Part shown: positions 1 to 7,045 of the stretch, in pieces
Numbering within the stretch: the stretch's first letter is position 1
Layout: every line of letters starts with the position of its first letter
Assembly (NCBI RefSeq): GCF_000472425.1
Contig: NZ_AXAI01000008.1
Span: 186,001 to 250,000, forward strand
Length of the DNA stretch: 64,000 nt
Source: Bradyrhizobium sp. Tv2a-2
GTDB lineage: Bacteria; Pseudomonadota; Alphaproteobacteria; Rhizobiales; Xanthobacteraceae
Direction: 5' to 3'
The notes under the pieces: generated by a model
Databases searched by the model: none
Told to the model about the DNA's origin: nothing
Seen by the model: only the letters and a program-made list of their open reading frames with translations
Program-made: the position numbers and the translations under genes

Positions 1-228
1 GGATACGAGTGGATGCACGAGAGCGATCCTCCCGCGGCCAAGCGCGACGTTTGGTTCGTCGATCCCTTGCTTGTCACCGGCGTAGAACTCGATCTGATGA
101 TCAAAGCCTTCGGCCTCGCGCCGCGCACCATCGGCAACGATGGCCAGCCGACAGCGGCTCCGCTGTCGGATCATGAACTACGTCAGCGTTTTATAGACTT
201 TGCGCTCAAGCGCCCATCGAAGGACTAA
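1..228 (+). CDS. Hypothetical phage protein, probably partial at its 5' end
   Basis: An open frame enters from the left edge and stops at 228; the first ATG inside the window is at 13, with no good ribosome binding site before it, so the gene may begin upstream. The visible product is about 71-75 residues, acidic and basic mixed, with no membrane segment and no motif I recognise. It sits just upstream of the tRNA cluster on the same strand. Confidence 0.5.
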   Translation, partial: GYEWMHESDPPAAKRDVWFVDPLLVTGVELDLMIKAFGLAPRTIGNDGQPTAAPLSDHELRQRFIDFALKRPSKD

Positions 229-290
229 ACCGTGACCTTCAACCAACAGAGCTATCCATACCCGCGACCCTATTGAGGGTCGTCGTGTGT

Positions 291-366
291 CTGGACGTAG
301 CGCAGTTGGTAGCGTACCGCACTTGGAATGCGGGGGTCGTCGGTTCGAGCCCGACCGTCCAGACCA
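291..366 (+). tRNA. tRNA-Pro (anticodon TGG)
   Basis: Cloverleaf read by eye: acceptor CTGGACG pairs with CGTCCAG, discriminator A, encoded CCA. The anticodon loop CTTGGAA gives TGG, which reads CCA/CCG proline codons. D arm GCGCAGTTGGTAGCGT and T arm TTCGAGC are normal. First of a cluster of phage tRNAs. Confidence 0.93.
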
Positions 367-368
367 AT

Positions 369-456
369 CCGTGAGTGCCGGAGTGGTCAATCGGGGCGGG
401 CTGTAAACCCGCCGGCTTTCGGGCCTTCGCTAGTTCAAATCTAGCCTCACGGACCA
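369..456 (+). tRNA. tRNA-Tyr (anticodon GTA)
   Basis: Anticodon stem GCGGG/CCCGC holds the loop CTGTAAA (GTA). The long variable arm fits bacterial tRNA-Tyr. Acceptor CCGTGAG/CTCACGG, discriminator A, encoded CCA. The first pair is C1:G72, where bacterial tRNA-Tyr normally has G1:C72. It starts two bases after the tRNA-Pro CCA. Confidence 0.92.
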
Positions 457-459
457 ATT

Positions 460-535
460 ACCCGCTTGGTCCAGTGGTCTAAGACGTCGGACTTTGACTC
501 CGAAGACAGTCGTTCAAATCGACTAGCGGGTGCCA
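460..535 (+). tRNA. tRNA-Gln (anticodon TTG)
   Basis: Acceptor ACCCGCT/AGCGGGT, discriminator G, encoded CCA. Anticodon stem TCGGA/TCCGA with loop CTTTGAC gives TTG, reading CAA glutamine codons. A weak A1:U72 first pair and G73 suit glutaminyl-tRNA. Only three bases separate it from tRNA-Tyr, so the three tRNAs are probably one transcript. Confidence 0.93.
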
Positions 536-577
536 AGAGATTGACCAGCCGCAGGTTGATCGGCTATCAGGCTGGGC

Positions 578-1084
578 ATGACCCTTGCCAAGGCTTCCCT
601 CGTTGTAGCAGTCCTCATCGCCGCCGCGTCCAGCGCAGCCGGCGAGGGGCAGCCTATTACGGAGGCCATGAAGCCGGTCATGGCCGCAGCCCGCATCTTT
701 GCGCTCGAAAACCACCTCCACGGCGACATCGCTGTTGCCGATGAGGACGAGGGCCACATCGGCCGCAGTTTCGAGGTCAACCACGCCCCGGGCGAAGCCT
801 GCACCTTCACGATGCGGCGCCGCGGCGGGCCAGTGATCGAGACGATCAGCTTCGATCGTCTGTCCGGTGAATATCACGCCTGGCCGCAGCACGGTTATGC
901 GCGGCTCGCCATTTCAGGCCAGCCTGGCGCTCAGTGCGAGGTCAGCGGCGGCGTCAAGCGCTGCTCGCCCAACCTGGATATGCTGCTGATGGTCGAAGGC
1001 TCGCCGAGCGAGCTCGACCTGGCGCGGCGCGCGCTGGATTACATCTTCGAGAACGTGTGCCGTCCGGCACAACTGCCATTCTGA
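578..1084 (+). CDS. Hypothetical secreted protein with signal peptide
   Basis: The 168-residue product begins with a typical Sec signal peptide (hydrophobic residues 6-18, then small residues before a likely cut near residue 21). The mature part is polar and carries four cysteines, which could form two disulfides in the periplasm. I recognise no family. It lies alone between two groups of phage tRNA genes, so it may be a cargo gene; an exported product would act in the host envelope. The ATG at 578 is the only start that gives the full signal peptide. Confidence 0.75.
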   Translation: MTLAKASLVVAVLIAAASSAAGEGQPITEAMKPVMAAARIFALENHLHGDIAVADEDEGHIGRSFEVNHAPGEACTFTMRRRGGPVIETISFDRLSGEYHAWPQHGYARLAISGQPGAQCEVSGGVKRCSPNLDMLLMVEGSPSELDLARRALDYIFENVCRPAQLPF

Positions 1085-1177
1085 AAGCTCAAGGTCACAC
1101 CATGTCGTCGTTTAGTCACTCATCACATATCGCCGGAAGGGTGACGCGGTAACACGACCGCCGCCCTTCCTGTTTGC

Positions 1178-1263
1178 GGAGGGTGGCGCCCATGGTGGGC
1201 AAACAGTCTCGAAAACTGCGCCCCGGTCTCCCGGTGATGGTTCGAATCCTTCACCCTCCGCCA
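1178..1263 (+). tRNA. tRNA-Ser (anticodon CGA)
   Basis: Acceptor GGAGGGT/ACCCTCC, discriminator G, encoded CCA. The anticodon loop CTCGAAA gives CGA, reading UCG. A long variable arm after the anticodon stem is the class II hallmark of serine tRNA. The outermost anticodon-stem pair is an A-C mismatch. Confidence 0.9.
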
Positions 1264-1264
1264 C

Positions 1265-1340
1265 GCCGAGGTAGCTCAGCTGGTAGAGCGGCGCGTTGAA
1301 AGCGCGCGCGTCGGAGGTTCGAACCCTTCCCTCGGCACCA
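1265..1340 (+). tRNA. tRNA-Phe (anticodon GAA)
   Basis: Acceptor GCCGAGG/CCTCGGC, discriminator A, encoded CCA. Anticodon stem GCGCG/CGCGC with loop TTGAAAG gives GAA. D arm TAGCTCAGCTGGTAGAGC is canonical. One base separates it from tRNA-Ser. Confidence 0.94.
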
Positions 1341-1354
1341 ACTCTTCCCAAGGT

Positions 1355-1430
1355 GCCGGCTTAGTTCAATTGGTTAGAACGCTCGATTGTGGCTCGGGAA
1401 ATCGCGGTTCGAGCCCGCGGGCTGGTACCA
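1355..1430 (+). tRNA. tRNA-His (anticodon GTG) lacking G-1
   Basis: Acceptor GCCGGCT pairs with GGCTGGT through G1:U72 and two further wobbles; discriminator A; encoded CCA. The loop TTGTGGC gives GTG. The base before position 1 is T, so the universal G-1 of tRNA-His is absent, and position 73 is A rather than C. This matches the unusual tRNA-His known in a clade of Alphaproteobacteria whose HisRS accepts U72/A73. Confidence 0.9.
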
Positions 1431-1468
1431 ACTTTCGCGGACTCGAACGGTGTGCTAAGGCGCACGCC

Positions 1469-1660
1469 ATGACCTTCGAGGATGAGCTCACCGCACTGCT
1501 CATGAAGTATCTCGGTCCAGACGCGCGCCCGCGAGACTGGTACCGGATCGGCGGGGAACTGGAAACCGCGTTGCACTGGGTGGACTCGCGGTCGTCGGCT
1601 AGGTTTACTCCAGAGGAGTTTGACGCCGATCTTGAAGCCGACGAGGCGGAGAGGGAGTGA
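1469..1660 (+). CDS. Small acidic hypothetical protein
   Basis: A 63-residue acidic protein with many Asp/Glu near its C-terminus and no cysteine pair or membrane segment. The frame stays open upstream to 1370, but that part runs through tRNA-His, so the ATG at 1469 is taken as the start. It sits between tRNA-His and tRNA-Cys, its stop six bases before the latter. No function recognised. Confidence 0.6.
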   Translation: MTFEDELTALLMKYLGPDARPRDWYRIGGELETALHWVDSRSSARFTPEEFDADLEADEAERE

Positions 1661-1665
1661 ATTTC

Positions 1666-1739
1666 GACGATGTGGCCGAGTGATGAGGCAGACGGCTGCA
1701 ACCCGTCTCACGTTGGTTCGATTCCATCCATCGTCTCCA
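1666..1739 (+). tRNA. tRNA-Cys (anticodon GCA)
   Basis: Acceptor GACGATG/CATCGTC, discriminator U (the cysteine identity base U73), encoded CCA. Anticodon stem GACGG/CCGTC with loop CTGCAAC gives GCA. It begins just after the small acidic gene. Confidence 0.93.
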
Positions 1740-1937
1740 ATTCCGAGACCTCGGTAACTCCATCCCGCCAGATGATCACTGGCGCGGCCTGGCTCGAGGT
1801 GCGGATGCTCGCAAGGTAGACGGCGTCGCGGCTTGCGGCCTGCGGCGCCCGTGTCCATGGCTTGTCCCGTCCCGCCTTGCGTTTAGGTCTCTGCGTCGTC
1901 CGCTAGCGGCGCTCCGGCTAACGGGAAAAAGTTTCGT
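1740..1937. other. Non-coding spacer inside the tRNA cluster
   Basis: About 200 bases with no credible gene. I looked for a further tRNA here and found no T-arm TTCRANYC box or acceptor pairing. An imperfect hairpin lies at about 1899-1924 (CCGCTAGC against GCTAACGG, one mismatch), not followed by a T run. It may be a degraded tRNA region or an RNA processing element. Confidence 0.4.
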
Positions 1938-2013
1938 TGGGTTGTAGCTCAGTCGGTAGAGCAGGCGGCTGTTAACCGCCGCGTCGCTGGTTCGAATCCA
2001 GCCTTCCCAGCCA
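1938..2013 (+). tRNA. tRNA-Asn (anticodon GTT) with acceptor mismatches
   Basis: Anticodon stem GGCGG/CCGCC with loop CTGTTAA gives GTT. Discriminator G and U1:A72 fit tRNA-Asn, and CCA is encoded. The acceptor TGGGTTG/CTTCCCA has two adjacent T-T mismatches at positions 5:68 and 6:67. D and T arms look normal. Confidence 0.88.
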
Positions 2014-2014
2014 A

Positions 2015-2089
2015 GCCGGGGTAGCTCAGCGGTAGAGCAGCGACTTTGTAAGTCGACGGTCGTCGGTTCAAATCCCTCTCTCGGCACCA
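2015..2089 (+). tRNA. tRNA-Thr (anticodon TGT), phage copy
   Basis: Acceptor GCCGGGG/TCTCGGC with two G:U pairs, discriminator A, encoded CCA. The loop TTTGTAA gives TGT, reading ACA. The host tRNA-Thr at the prophage's right edge has the same anticodon but a different T arm and acceptor 3' side, so this is not a recent duplicate of it. Confidence 0.92.
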
Positions 2090-2127
2090 ATTTCCTTCCC
2101 CATCTTCCCCAACAGACGAGTCCCCAC

Positions 2128-3432
2128 ATGCCTGATATCGGCGAGCGCAAGCTCGCGACGATCCGTCGCGTCTCGAAGATCGACCCCATCGAGGGTGCTG
2201 ACCGCATCGTCAAGGCCACCATCGACGGCTGGGAGCTGGTCACCCAGAAGACCAACTACCAGGTCGGCGATCTCTGCCTCTACTTCGAGATCGACAGTTT
2301 CTTGCCGGTGCGGCCAGAGTTCGAGTTCCTGCGCGACAAGTGCTTCAAGTCGGTTGCAGGCCTTGGTGACGGCTTCCGCATCAAGACCATGAAGATGAAG
2401 GGCGTGGTGTCGCAGGGGCTTAGCCTGCCGCTGTCGGACTTCTTCGATAAGGAAGATGACGGCCGCTACTTCTACATCGCCCCGGAGACCAAATGGGAGC
2501 GTGAACGCCTCGAACGTCGTGAATGGGTCGAGCCGACCCGGGTCTTCCTTGAGGAGGGCATGGACGTCACCGACTACCTCGGCGTCAAGAAGTATGAAAA
2601 GCCGGCCGCCGGTAATGGCGGCGGGTCGAAGCTTGGCCCGACGCATGCCCGCGGCGGCTTCCCCGACTTCCTGCAAAAGACCGATCAGGAGCGCATCCAG
2701 AACTGTCTGAGCGGTGTGCTGAAATGGATCTATTACGGAGCACCCGTCGTCACCGAGGTGTTTAATCCCGTAGTCATCGAAAACCTGAACCTGGGTCGGG
2801 TCGAGAACAGCGCGGAGTCTTACTACTTCAAGTCCGGCGACCAGTGGTTCCACAAGGCTGCGGTCCGCAACGATGATGAGACCATCGCCAAGCGCCAGCA
2901 GTTCGAAGTGACGCTGAAGCTCGATGGATCGTCGATGACGGTCTATCACAACGACTACAGCTACGGCGTCTGCTCGCGAAACTTCGACCTCAAGCGGGAC
3001 GAGGCGTCGCTATTCTGGCAGCAGGCCGCCGATGGGATCATCGCGGCGTTGGTTGTCGTCGGCAAGAACGTGGCGCTCCAAGGCGAGCTGATGGGCCCCG
3101 GCATTCAGGGTAACCGCGAAGGATTCGCCACTAACCAGTTCTTCGCCTTCGACGTCTATGACATCGATCAGTCGAGGTACATGACGCCGGATGAGCGGTT
3201 CGGCTTCCTGCGCAATCTGCAGGGCATTGGCTGCGGCATCCAGCACGCGCCGGCACTCGCTCATGACTACGTGCTCACCGAGACGACAACGGTGAATGAT
3301 CTGCTCAAGATCGCGGATCGGGCCAGCTTCAACAACCCGATCGCTGAAGGTGTCGTGTTCAAGTCCCTCGTCGCCGGCGGACCGACCTTCAAGGTGATCA
3401 ACAACAAGTTCCTGTTGGCTGAGAAGGACTGA
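2128..3432 (+). CDS. RNA ligase, DRB0094/Rnl5-like
   Basis: The 434-residue product has the layout of Deinococcus DRB0094-type RNA ligases: an N-terminal OB-like domain (about residues 1-100) and a C-terminal nucleotidyltransferase domain. Motif I is KLDGSS, with the AMP-accepting lysine at residue 264. Later come an ELMGPG element (motif III), FFAFDVYDI (IIIa), EGVVFK (IV) and FKVINNKFL (V). Such enzymes use ATP to seal 3'-OH/5'-phosphate ends in RNA. The gene lies between tRNA-Thr and the initiator-like tRNA, all on the same strand, which suggests repair of cleaved tRNAs. Start at the ATG 38 bases after tRNA-Thr. Confidence 0.9.
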   Translation: MPDIGERKLATIRRVSKIDPIEGADRIVKATIDGWELVTQKTNYQVGDLCLYFEIDSFLPVRPEFEFLRDKCFKSVAGLGDGFRIKTMKMKGVVSQGLSLPLSDFFDKEDDGRYFYIAPETKWERERLERREWVEPTRVFLEEGMDVTDYLGVKKYEKPAAGNGGGSKLGPTHARGGFPDFLQKTDQERIQNCLSGVLKWIYYGAPVVTEVFNPVVIENLNLGRVENSAESYYFKSGDQWFHKAAVRNDDETIAKRQQFEVTLKLDGSSMTVYHNDYSYGVCSRNFDLKRDEASLFWQQAADGIIAALVVVGKNVALQGELMGPGIQGNREGFATNQFFAFDVYDIDQSRYMTPDERFGFLRNLQGIGCGIQHAPALAHDYVLTETTTVNDLLKIADRASFNNPIAEGVVFKSLVAGGPTFKVINNKFLLAEKD

Positions 3433-3444
3433 ATACACTTTCAT

Positions 3445-3519
3445 TGCAGGGTGGAGCAGCGGTAGCTCGGCGCGCTCATAACGCGTAGGTCGCCGGTTCG
3501 ATCCCGGCCTCTGCAACCA
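3445..3519 (+). tRNA. Initiator-like tRNA (anticodon CAT) with a U1:A72 pair
   Basis: The body closely follows bacterial tRNA-fMet: GGTGGAGCAGC at the D arm, the A11:U24 pair typical of initiators, loop CTCATAA, 3' end GCAACCA. Two initiator features are changed. The normally unpaired C1/A72 is a U1:A72 pair, and the three G:C pairs 29-31/39-41 read GCG/CGC instead of GGG/CCC. The gene starts 13 bases after the RNA ligase stop. Confidence 0.9.
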
Positions 3520-3535
3520 ACTTCCAAGAGGTCAC

Positions 3536-4009
3536 ATGGCCGGCAACTACACCGCCCTCCAGACGATCTGGGCGACGCTGCCGGCGACCATGCTGACCGG
3601 CGACAAGCTCGCCTTCGTCAATCAGCAGATGACGGCCGGCCCCGCGGTCGACGTGCCCCGCAGCGAGGTCAGGAAGGTGCTGCAGGCCTCTGGCGCGCTG
3701 GACATCCTGCAGGCCTACGCGGCCAACCCTCCGGCTGGCGCAACCGATGCCGTCAAGGCCTCGGTCAACTACATTCTCGCCGTCGTCGGCTACGAGGCGA
3801 CCTACAGCGACACGCTCGAGACCTCGAACTCGACCTATTCGAGCGCCATCCAGAGCATGGTGCCGAACCTCATCACCGCGGGCATCTCGCAGGACACGAT
3901 CTCCGCCATGATGGCCCTGATCGAGCCTCTGATCCCCTGGTGGCAGGCGAATGGCTTCGCCGCGCGCGTCAATATCTGGGATCTGATCAGCGCAGGCAAT
4001 CTCTACTAG
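3536..4009 (+). CDS. Hypothetical phage protein, 157 residues
   Basis: A soluble, largely helical-looking protein, rich in Ala, Thr and Ser, with no cysteine and no membrane segment. A GAGG ribosome binding site precedes the ATG, which lies 17 bases after the initiator-like tRNA. No family recognised. It is separated from the following small-gene run by a 223-base leader. Confidence 0.65.
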   Translation: MAGNYTALQTIWATLPATMLTGDKLAFVNQQMTAGPAVDVPRSEVRKVLQASGALDILQAYAANPPAGATDAVKASVNYILAVVGYEATYSDTLETSNSTYSSAIQSMVPNLITAGISQDTISAMMALIEPLIPWWQANGFAARVNIWDLISAGNLY

Positions 4010-4232
4010 TTTTCAAAAGTAAATCCCGAGGCCCATCGGTGCGTTTGCCGTGCACGGCGCGCATCGGTCTTGCGGAGCGGTGAGTAGCGAGAGGCCTTCG
4101 GGCATCACGCAACTCCGGATCTCATGCACACCCGCGAACAAAACCGACACCCGCCGGGGTCCTAGGCCGGCGAAGACGGGACAATGGCGTGGGCATCATT
4201 CCCTAAACCTGCACCCAAGGAGGTCATTCCCC
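4010..4232 (+). other. Untranslated leader before the small-gene run
   Basis: No credible gene in 223 bases. It contains GC-rich inverted repeats, the clearest around 4151-4172 (CGCCGG against CCGGCG), and ends in a strong ribosome binding site, AAGGAGG, for the gene at 4233. It may hold the promoter for the 4.2-9.5 kb operon, but I see no convincing -35/-10 pair. Confidence 0.35.
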
Positions 4233-4439
4233 ATGACCGCTGCTAAGCACTCTGTAGCCATGGCCGAAGGCGCTCTCGTGCCCGGCGACGTCGTTCGCCT
4301 CAAGGGTCAGCTGGTCAAGATGACCATTGACTATCTGTGCCAGGGCGACAACGCGCGATGCTCATGCGTATGGTTTGTCGACAACCATCTGCAACGCGAA
4401 ACCTTCTCGCTCCAGTCTCTTGCGAGGGTGCGGGAATGA
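4233..4439 (+). CDS. YodC-like (DUF2158) small protein
   Basis: The 68-residue product has the YodC/DUF2158 pattern: GDVVRLKG near residue 18, a KMT element, a central CVWF and RETF near the end. The family is small and of unknown function, common in Proteobacteria and phages. The ATG at 4233 has AAGGAGG eight bases upstream; the frame is open further up but without a site. Its stop overlaps the next start in ATGA. First gene of a dense same-strand run. Confidence 0.8.
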   Translation: MTAAKHSVAMAEGALVPGDVVRLKGQLVKMTIDYLCQGDNARCSCVWFVDNHLQRETFSLQSLARVRE

Positions 4440-4615
4440 CCATCCCCGCCGACAGCGTCGTCTTCTATCGCGACGAAAAGAACCGGATGATCCTGTTCGA
4501 GATCAACGGCCGCGTCGTCGCGCGCATGCCCATCACCGAATGGTCGTTTGCGATTGCAAACCCAGTCACGGTGAATGCGCCTGCCTACGATTTCAGCCGC
4601 GGCGAACCGGCATGA
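4436..4615 (+). CDS. Small hypothetical phage protein
   Basis: A 59-residue product whose ATG overlaps the stop of the YodC-like gene by four bases, a sign of translational coupling. It looks like a small beta-strand protein without cysteines. No family recognised. Confidence 0.65.
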   Translation: MTIPADSVVFYRDEKNRMILFEINGRVVARMPITEWSFAIANPVTVNAPAYDFSRGEPA

Positions 4616-4827
4616 AGGTTTCGATCTTCTGCGGCTCCAGCCTGGTCGCGTTAGCTGTAGTGGCGGCATTTCTCTCGTTCGGTGCCGGCAAGTATCGCGC
4701 CCACCAACTTGCCGTCAGCGAGTGGTGCCGGTCCCAAGGCTACTACATGGCGGTCGTAGGCGAAGAGGGCGGTGACTATTGCATCGTTCACGACCGGCTG
4801 ATGGTGCCGAAGGACATCGGCCCATGA
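4612..4827 (+). CDS. Small membrane-anchored hypothetical protein
   Basis: 71 residues: a single hydrophobic segment at about 5-25 (membrane anchor or uncleaved signal), then a polar tail with two cysteines that may pair in the periplasm. It overlaps both neighbours by four bases. No family recognised. Confidence 0.65.
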   Translation: MKVSIFCGSSLVALAVVAAFLSFGAGKYRAHQLAVSEWCRSQGYYMAVVGEEGGDYCIVHDRLMVPKDIGP

Positions 4828-5411
4828 AGTGGAACGACATCAAGATCGACGGCAATCCGGCCTCCTTCCTCAACTACGAGAACGCGCGCCTCTACGTCTG
4901 CGAGCGCTCAGGCCGGGTCGAGGCCTGGGTCGACGGTGACAAGGTCGGCAACTTCGAGACCATCGACGAGGCGAAGGCGCGGGCCTGCCTCAAGGTCGGC
5001 ATTCCGGTGGAGATCCCAAGGTCGGTCGCCAAGCCCAAGAAGCAGCTCGCGCCGCCGCCCAAGGTCAAGTGCAAGGCGAAGGTCGAGACCGTCAGGGATA
5101 CCCCCAAGGGGCGCCGCTTCGGCGACCCGATCGTGAAGCGCTTCGAGCACGAGAAGAAGCTCAAGCGCTTTCCCATAGCCAACATGAGCGAGCCGCCGGC
5201 GCTGGTCGTGGCAGTCGCGCCCGAGCCGATGCCAGCTCCTGAGCCCATCTATCGCATGGCTGGTTACTGCGCTTGCGGCGTGCGGCTCGGTCGCATGGGC
5301 AAGTGCCCTGCGCTCTGCACGCCGGTGGCCGAGGAGCCTCCGCAATATCGCGGGCCCATGGTGGTTGGCCGCTCTCATATCGGCCGCATAGGAGCGCCGG
5401 TGTCATGGTGA
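4824..5411 (+). CDS. Hypothetical protein with C-terminal cysteine cluster
   Basis: 195 residues. The first 65 look folded; residues 70-140 are rich in Lys and Pro and probably disordered; near residue 155 there is a CACG...CPALC cluster that could bind zinc. The ATG at 4824 overlaps the upstream stop by four bases. The function is unknown. Confidence 0.6.
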   Translation: MKWNDIKIDGNPASFLNYENARLYVCERSGRVEAWVDGDKVGNFETIDEAKARACLKVGIPVEIPRSVAKPKKQLAPPPKVKCKAKVETVRDTPKGRRFGDPIVKRFEHEKKLKRFPIANMSEPPALVVAVAPEPMPAPEPIYRMAGYCACGVRLGRMGKCPALCTPVAEEPPQYRGPMVVGRSHIGRIGAPVSW

Positions 5412-5764
5412 AGCTGTTGGGAGCGAGCGCGCCTGAGACCTCCGCCGTGCAGCGCCACTCGCCCAGCGAGATCGACGCCGCCAAGCAACTCTTGCAGCGC
5501 CACGGCTACGTCGTGGTCGAGCGCGACCGCGTCAAGGTCGTCGAGGCCGACGTGATCGTCGGCGAGTTAGATCTGAAATATGCCAGTAATCCTTGGCAGC
5601 TCATCGAATACGTTCGGCGCTGCCTCCTCGACAAGCTCTTCGACGGCATCGCCGATATGGGCGGCTGCCTGAAAGAGACGGAGAGTAATGTCACTCACCC
5701 GCACCGAGGTCGTCGCCTGGTGTCTGAAGTGACCCTGATCGTGCCGGAGCAGGCCAAGAGCTGA
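5405..5764 (+). CDS. Hypothetical phage protein
   Basis: 119 residues. The ATG at 5405 overlaps the end of the preceding gene. Residues 20-75 read as alternating helices and strands, with a short polar tail. No motif recognised. It belongs to the same coupled run as its neighbours. Confidence 0.6.
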   Translation: MVKLLGASAPETSAVQRHSPSEIDAAKQLLQRHGYVVVERDRVKVVEADVIVGELDLKYASNPWQLIEYVRRCLLDKLFDGIADMGGCLKETESNVTHPHRGRRLVSEVTLIVPEQAKS

Positions 5765-5973
5765 TGACCGAGGCGCTCACTGCCGACGAGGCTCTGATCG
5801 CCGACATCATGCGCGCCGAGCTGCACGATCGCTTCCACGGCAAGAGGGTCACTCGGCAAGAGGTCGCCGAGGTGGTGGCAGGTCTCCTCGCAATGGACCC
5901 CGAAGACATCGACGTCGCCTACGTGGCCCAGACTGGCCAGTTCTTCATCGACATCAGGACGCATTCCCCATGA
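5764..5973 (+). CDS. Small acidic hypothetical protein
   Basis: A 69-residue, Asp/Glu-rich protein predicted to be mostly helical. Its ATG shares one base with the previous stop, and its stop overlaps the next start. No family recognised. Confidence 0.6.
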   Translation: MTEALTADEALIADIMRAELHDRFHGKRVTRQEVAEVVAGLLAMDPEDIDVAYVAQTGQFFIDIRTHSP

Positions 5974-6170
5974 GCACCCCCTCCGTCACCGATGCGCGCA
6001 CTGCGCTCGCATCGGCTATTGCCACGACTGTTGCCTGTCGCATCGACAACGGCTCCGCAGCCACACTGACGCCCGACCAGGTCGCAGAGCTGACCGGCGC
6101 GATCGAGGGCATGATCGATGCAGTGGTCTCGGCCAAGCTGCTGGCCATCAGCGCGGCGGCCGCGTCATGA
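5970..6170 (+). CDS. Small alanine-rich hypothetical protein
   Basis: 66 residues, Ala/Thr-rich, likely helical, without cysteine clusters. It overlaps both neighbours by four bases. No function recognised. Confidence 0.55.
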   Translation: MSTPSVTDARTALASAIATTVACRIDNGSAATLTPDQVAELTGAIEGMIDAVVSAKLLAISAAAAS

Positions 6171-6313
6171 TGTATGTCGTCTACGGCCTGGCCCTTTGGA
6201 AGGGCATCGACATCCTTTTCGGCACCTACCGCCTCATCAAGGACATGTTCTTCACCGACCGCGGCCCCAGCATCTTTGACGGCCCGCCGATCGGCGGCTC
6301 CGGCATCGGCTAG
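6167..6313 (+). CDS. Very small membrane-associated protein, 48 residues
   Basis: An ATG overlapping the previous stop opens a 48-residue frame that ends directly against the next start at 6314. The N-terminal half is hydrophobic and aromatic and may lie in the membrane; the tail is rich in Gly and Pro. The perfect four-base overlap with the upstream gene and the abutment with the downstream one support it as real. Confidence 0.6.
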   Translation: MMYVVYGLALWKGIDILFGTYRLIKDMFFTDRGPSIFDGPPIGGSGIG

Positions 6314-7045
6314 ATGTCCGGCCTCGACGCGATCAAGCATCCGCGCGGCGACGACCTGATCGCCTCCTACAAGGAGCGGTTCGGCGACAAGACGCTGATC
6401 GCCTTCTCCCGCGGCAAGGACTCGGTCGCAGTCGCGCTTGCGCTGCGCGACAAGATCGAGGTGATCCCATTCTACTACGACTATCCGATGAAGCTCAGCT
6501 TCGTCGAGGAGAGCCTCGCCTATTACGAGAAGCATCTGTTCGGCAGGCGCATCCTGCGCATGCCGGACGTGGCCTTCAACAAGCATCTGCGCGACGGCTT
6601 CCTGCAGCCCGTGCGCCGCGCTGAAATTCTCACCAACGCCTCGCTGCCGCGCCTCGACCACCCCGACATCCTGCGCATGGTCAAGAAGCAGGAGGGGATT
6701 GAAGGCACTAGCATCCTGACCGCCACCGGTGTCCGCGCCCTCGACAACGCGATCCGCTTCCTCTCAATCAAGAAGCACGGCCCGATCCGCTCTACCGCCG
6801 GCAACTGGGCGCCGATCTGGCACTGGTCGAAGCAGGATCTGCTGGATGCGATCGAGAGCAGCGGCATCTCGCTGCCGCCCGATTACACCTTCCTGCCGCG
6901 ATCGCTCGACGGCTTCTCATACCTTTTCCTGATCCCGCTCAAGGAACGCTTCCCCGAGGACTACCAGCGCATCATCGAATGGCTCCCCTTAGCGCCAGTC
7001 GAGGAGAAGCGCTGGGAGCTCTATCAAAGGTACTTCGCACAGTGA
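6314..7045 (+). CDS. PP-loop ATPase, PAPS-reductase-like
   Basis: 243 residues. Near residue 31 is the PP-loop signature AFSRGKDS (SxGxDS), which binds ATP pyrophosphate in the PAPS reductase/ATP sulfurylase/DndC group. Later conserved-looking stretches include TATGVRALDN and a tryptophan-rich WAPIWHW. No CXXC or C-terminal redox cysteine typical of true PAPS reductases is seen, so sulfate reduction is doubtful. Phage members of this group are mostly uncharacterised; nucleotide or RNA modification is one possibility. It abuts the 48-residue gene and overlaps the HD hydrolase by four bases. Confidence 0.75.
   Translation: MSGLDAIKHPRGDDLIASYKERFGDKTLIAFSRGKDSVAVALALRDKIEVIPFYYDYPMKLSFVEESLAYYEKHLFGRRILRMPDVAFNKHLRDGFLQPVRRAEILTNASLPRLDHPDILRMVKKQEGIEGTSILTATGVRALDNAIRFLSIKKHGPIRSTAGNWAPIWHWSKQDLLDAIESSGISLPPDYTFLPRSLDGFSYLFLIPLKERFPEDYQRIIEWLPLAPVEEKRWELYQRYFAQ

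Noticed and set aside
1740..1937. A possible further tRNA in the cluster spacer
   Set aside because: No T-loop consensus and no acceptor stem could be drawn.
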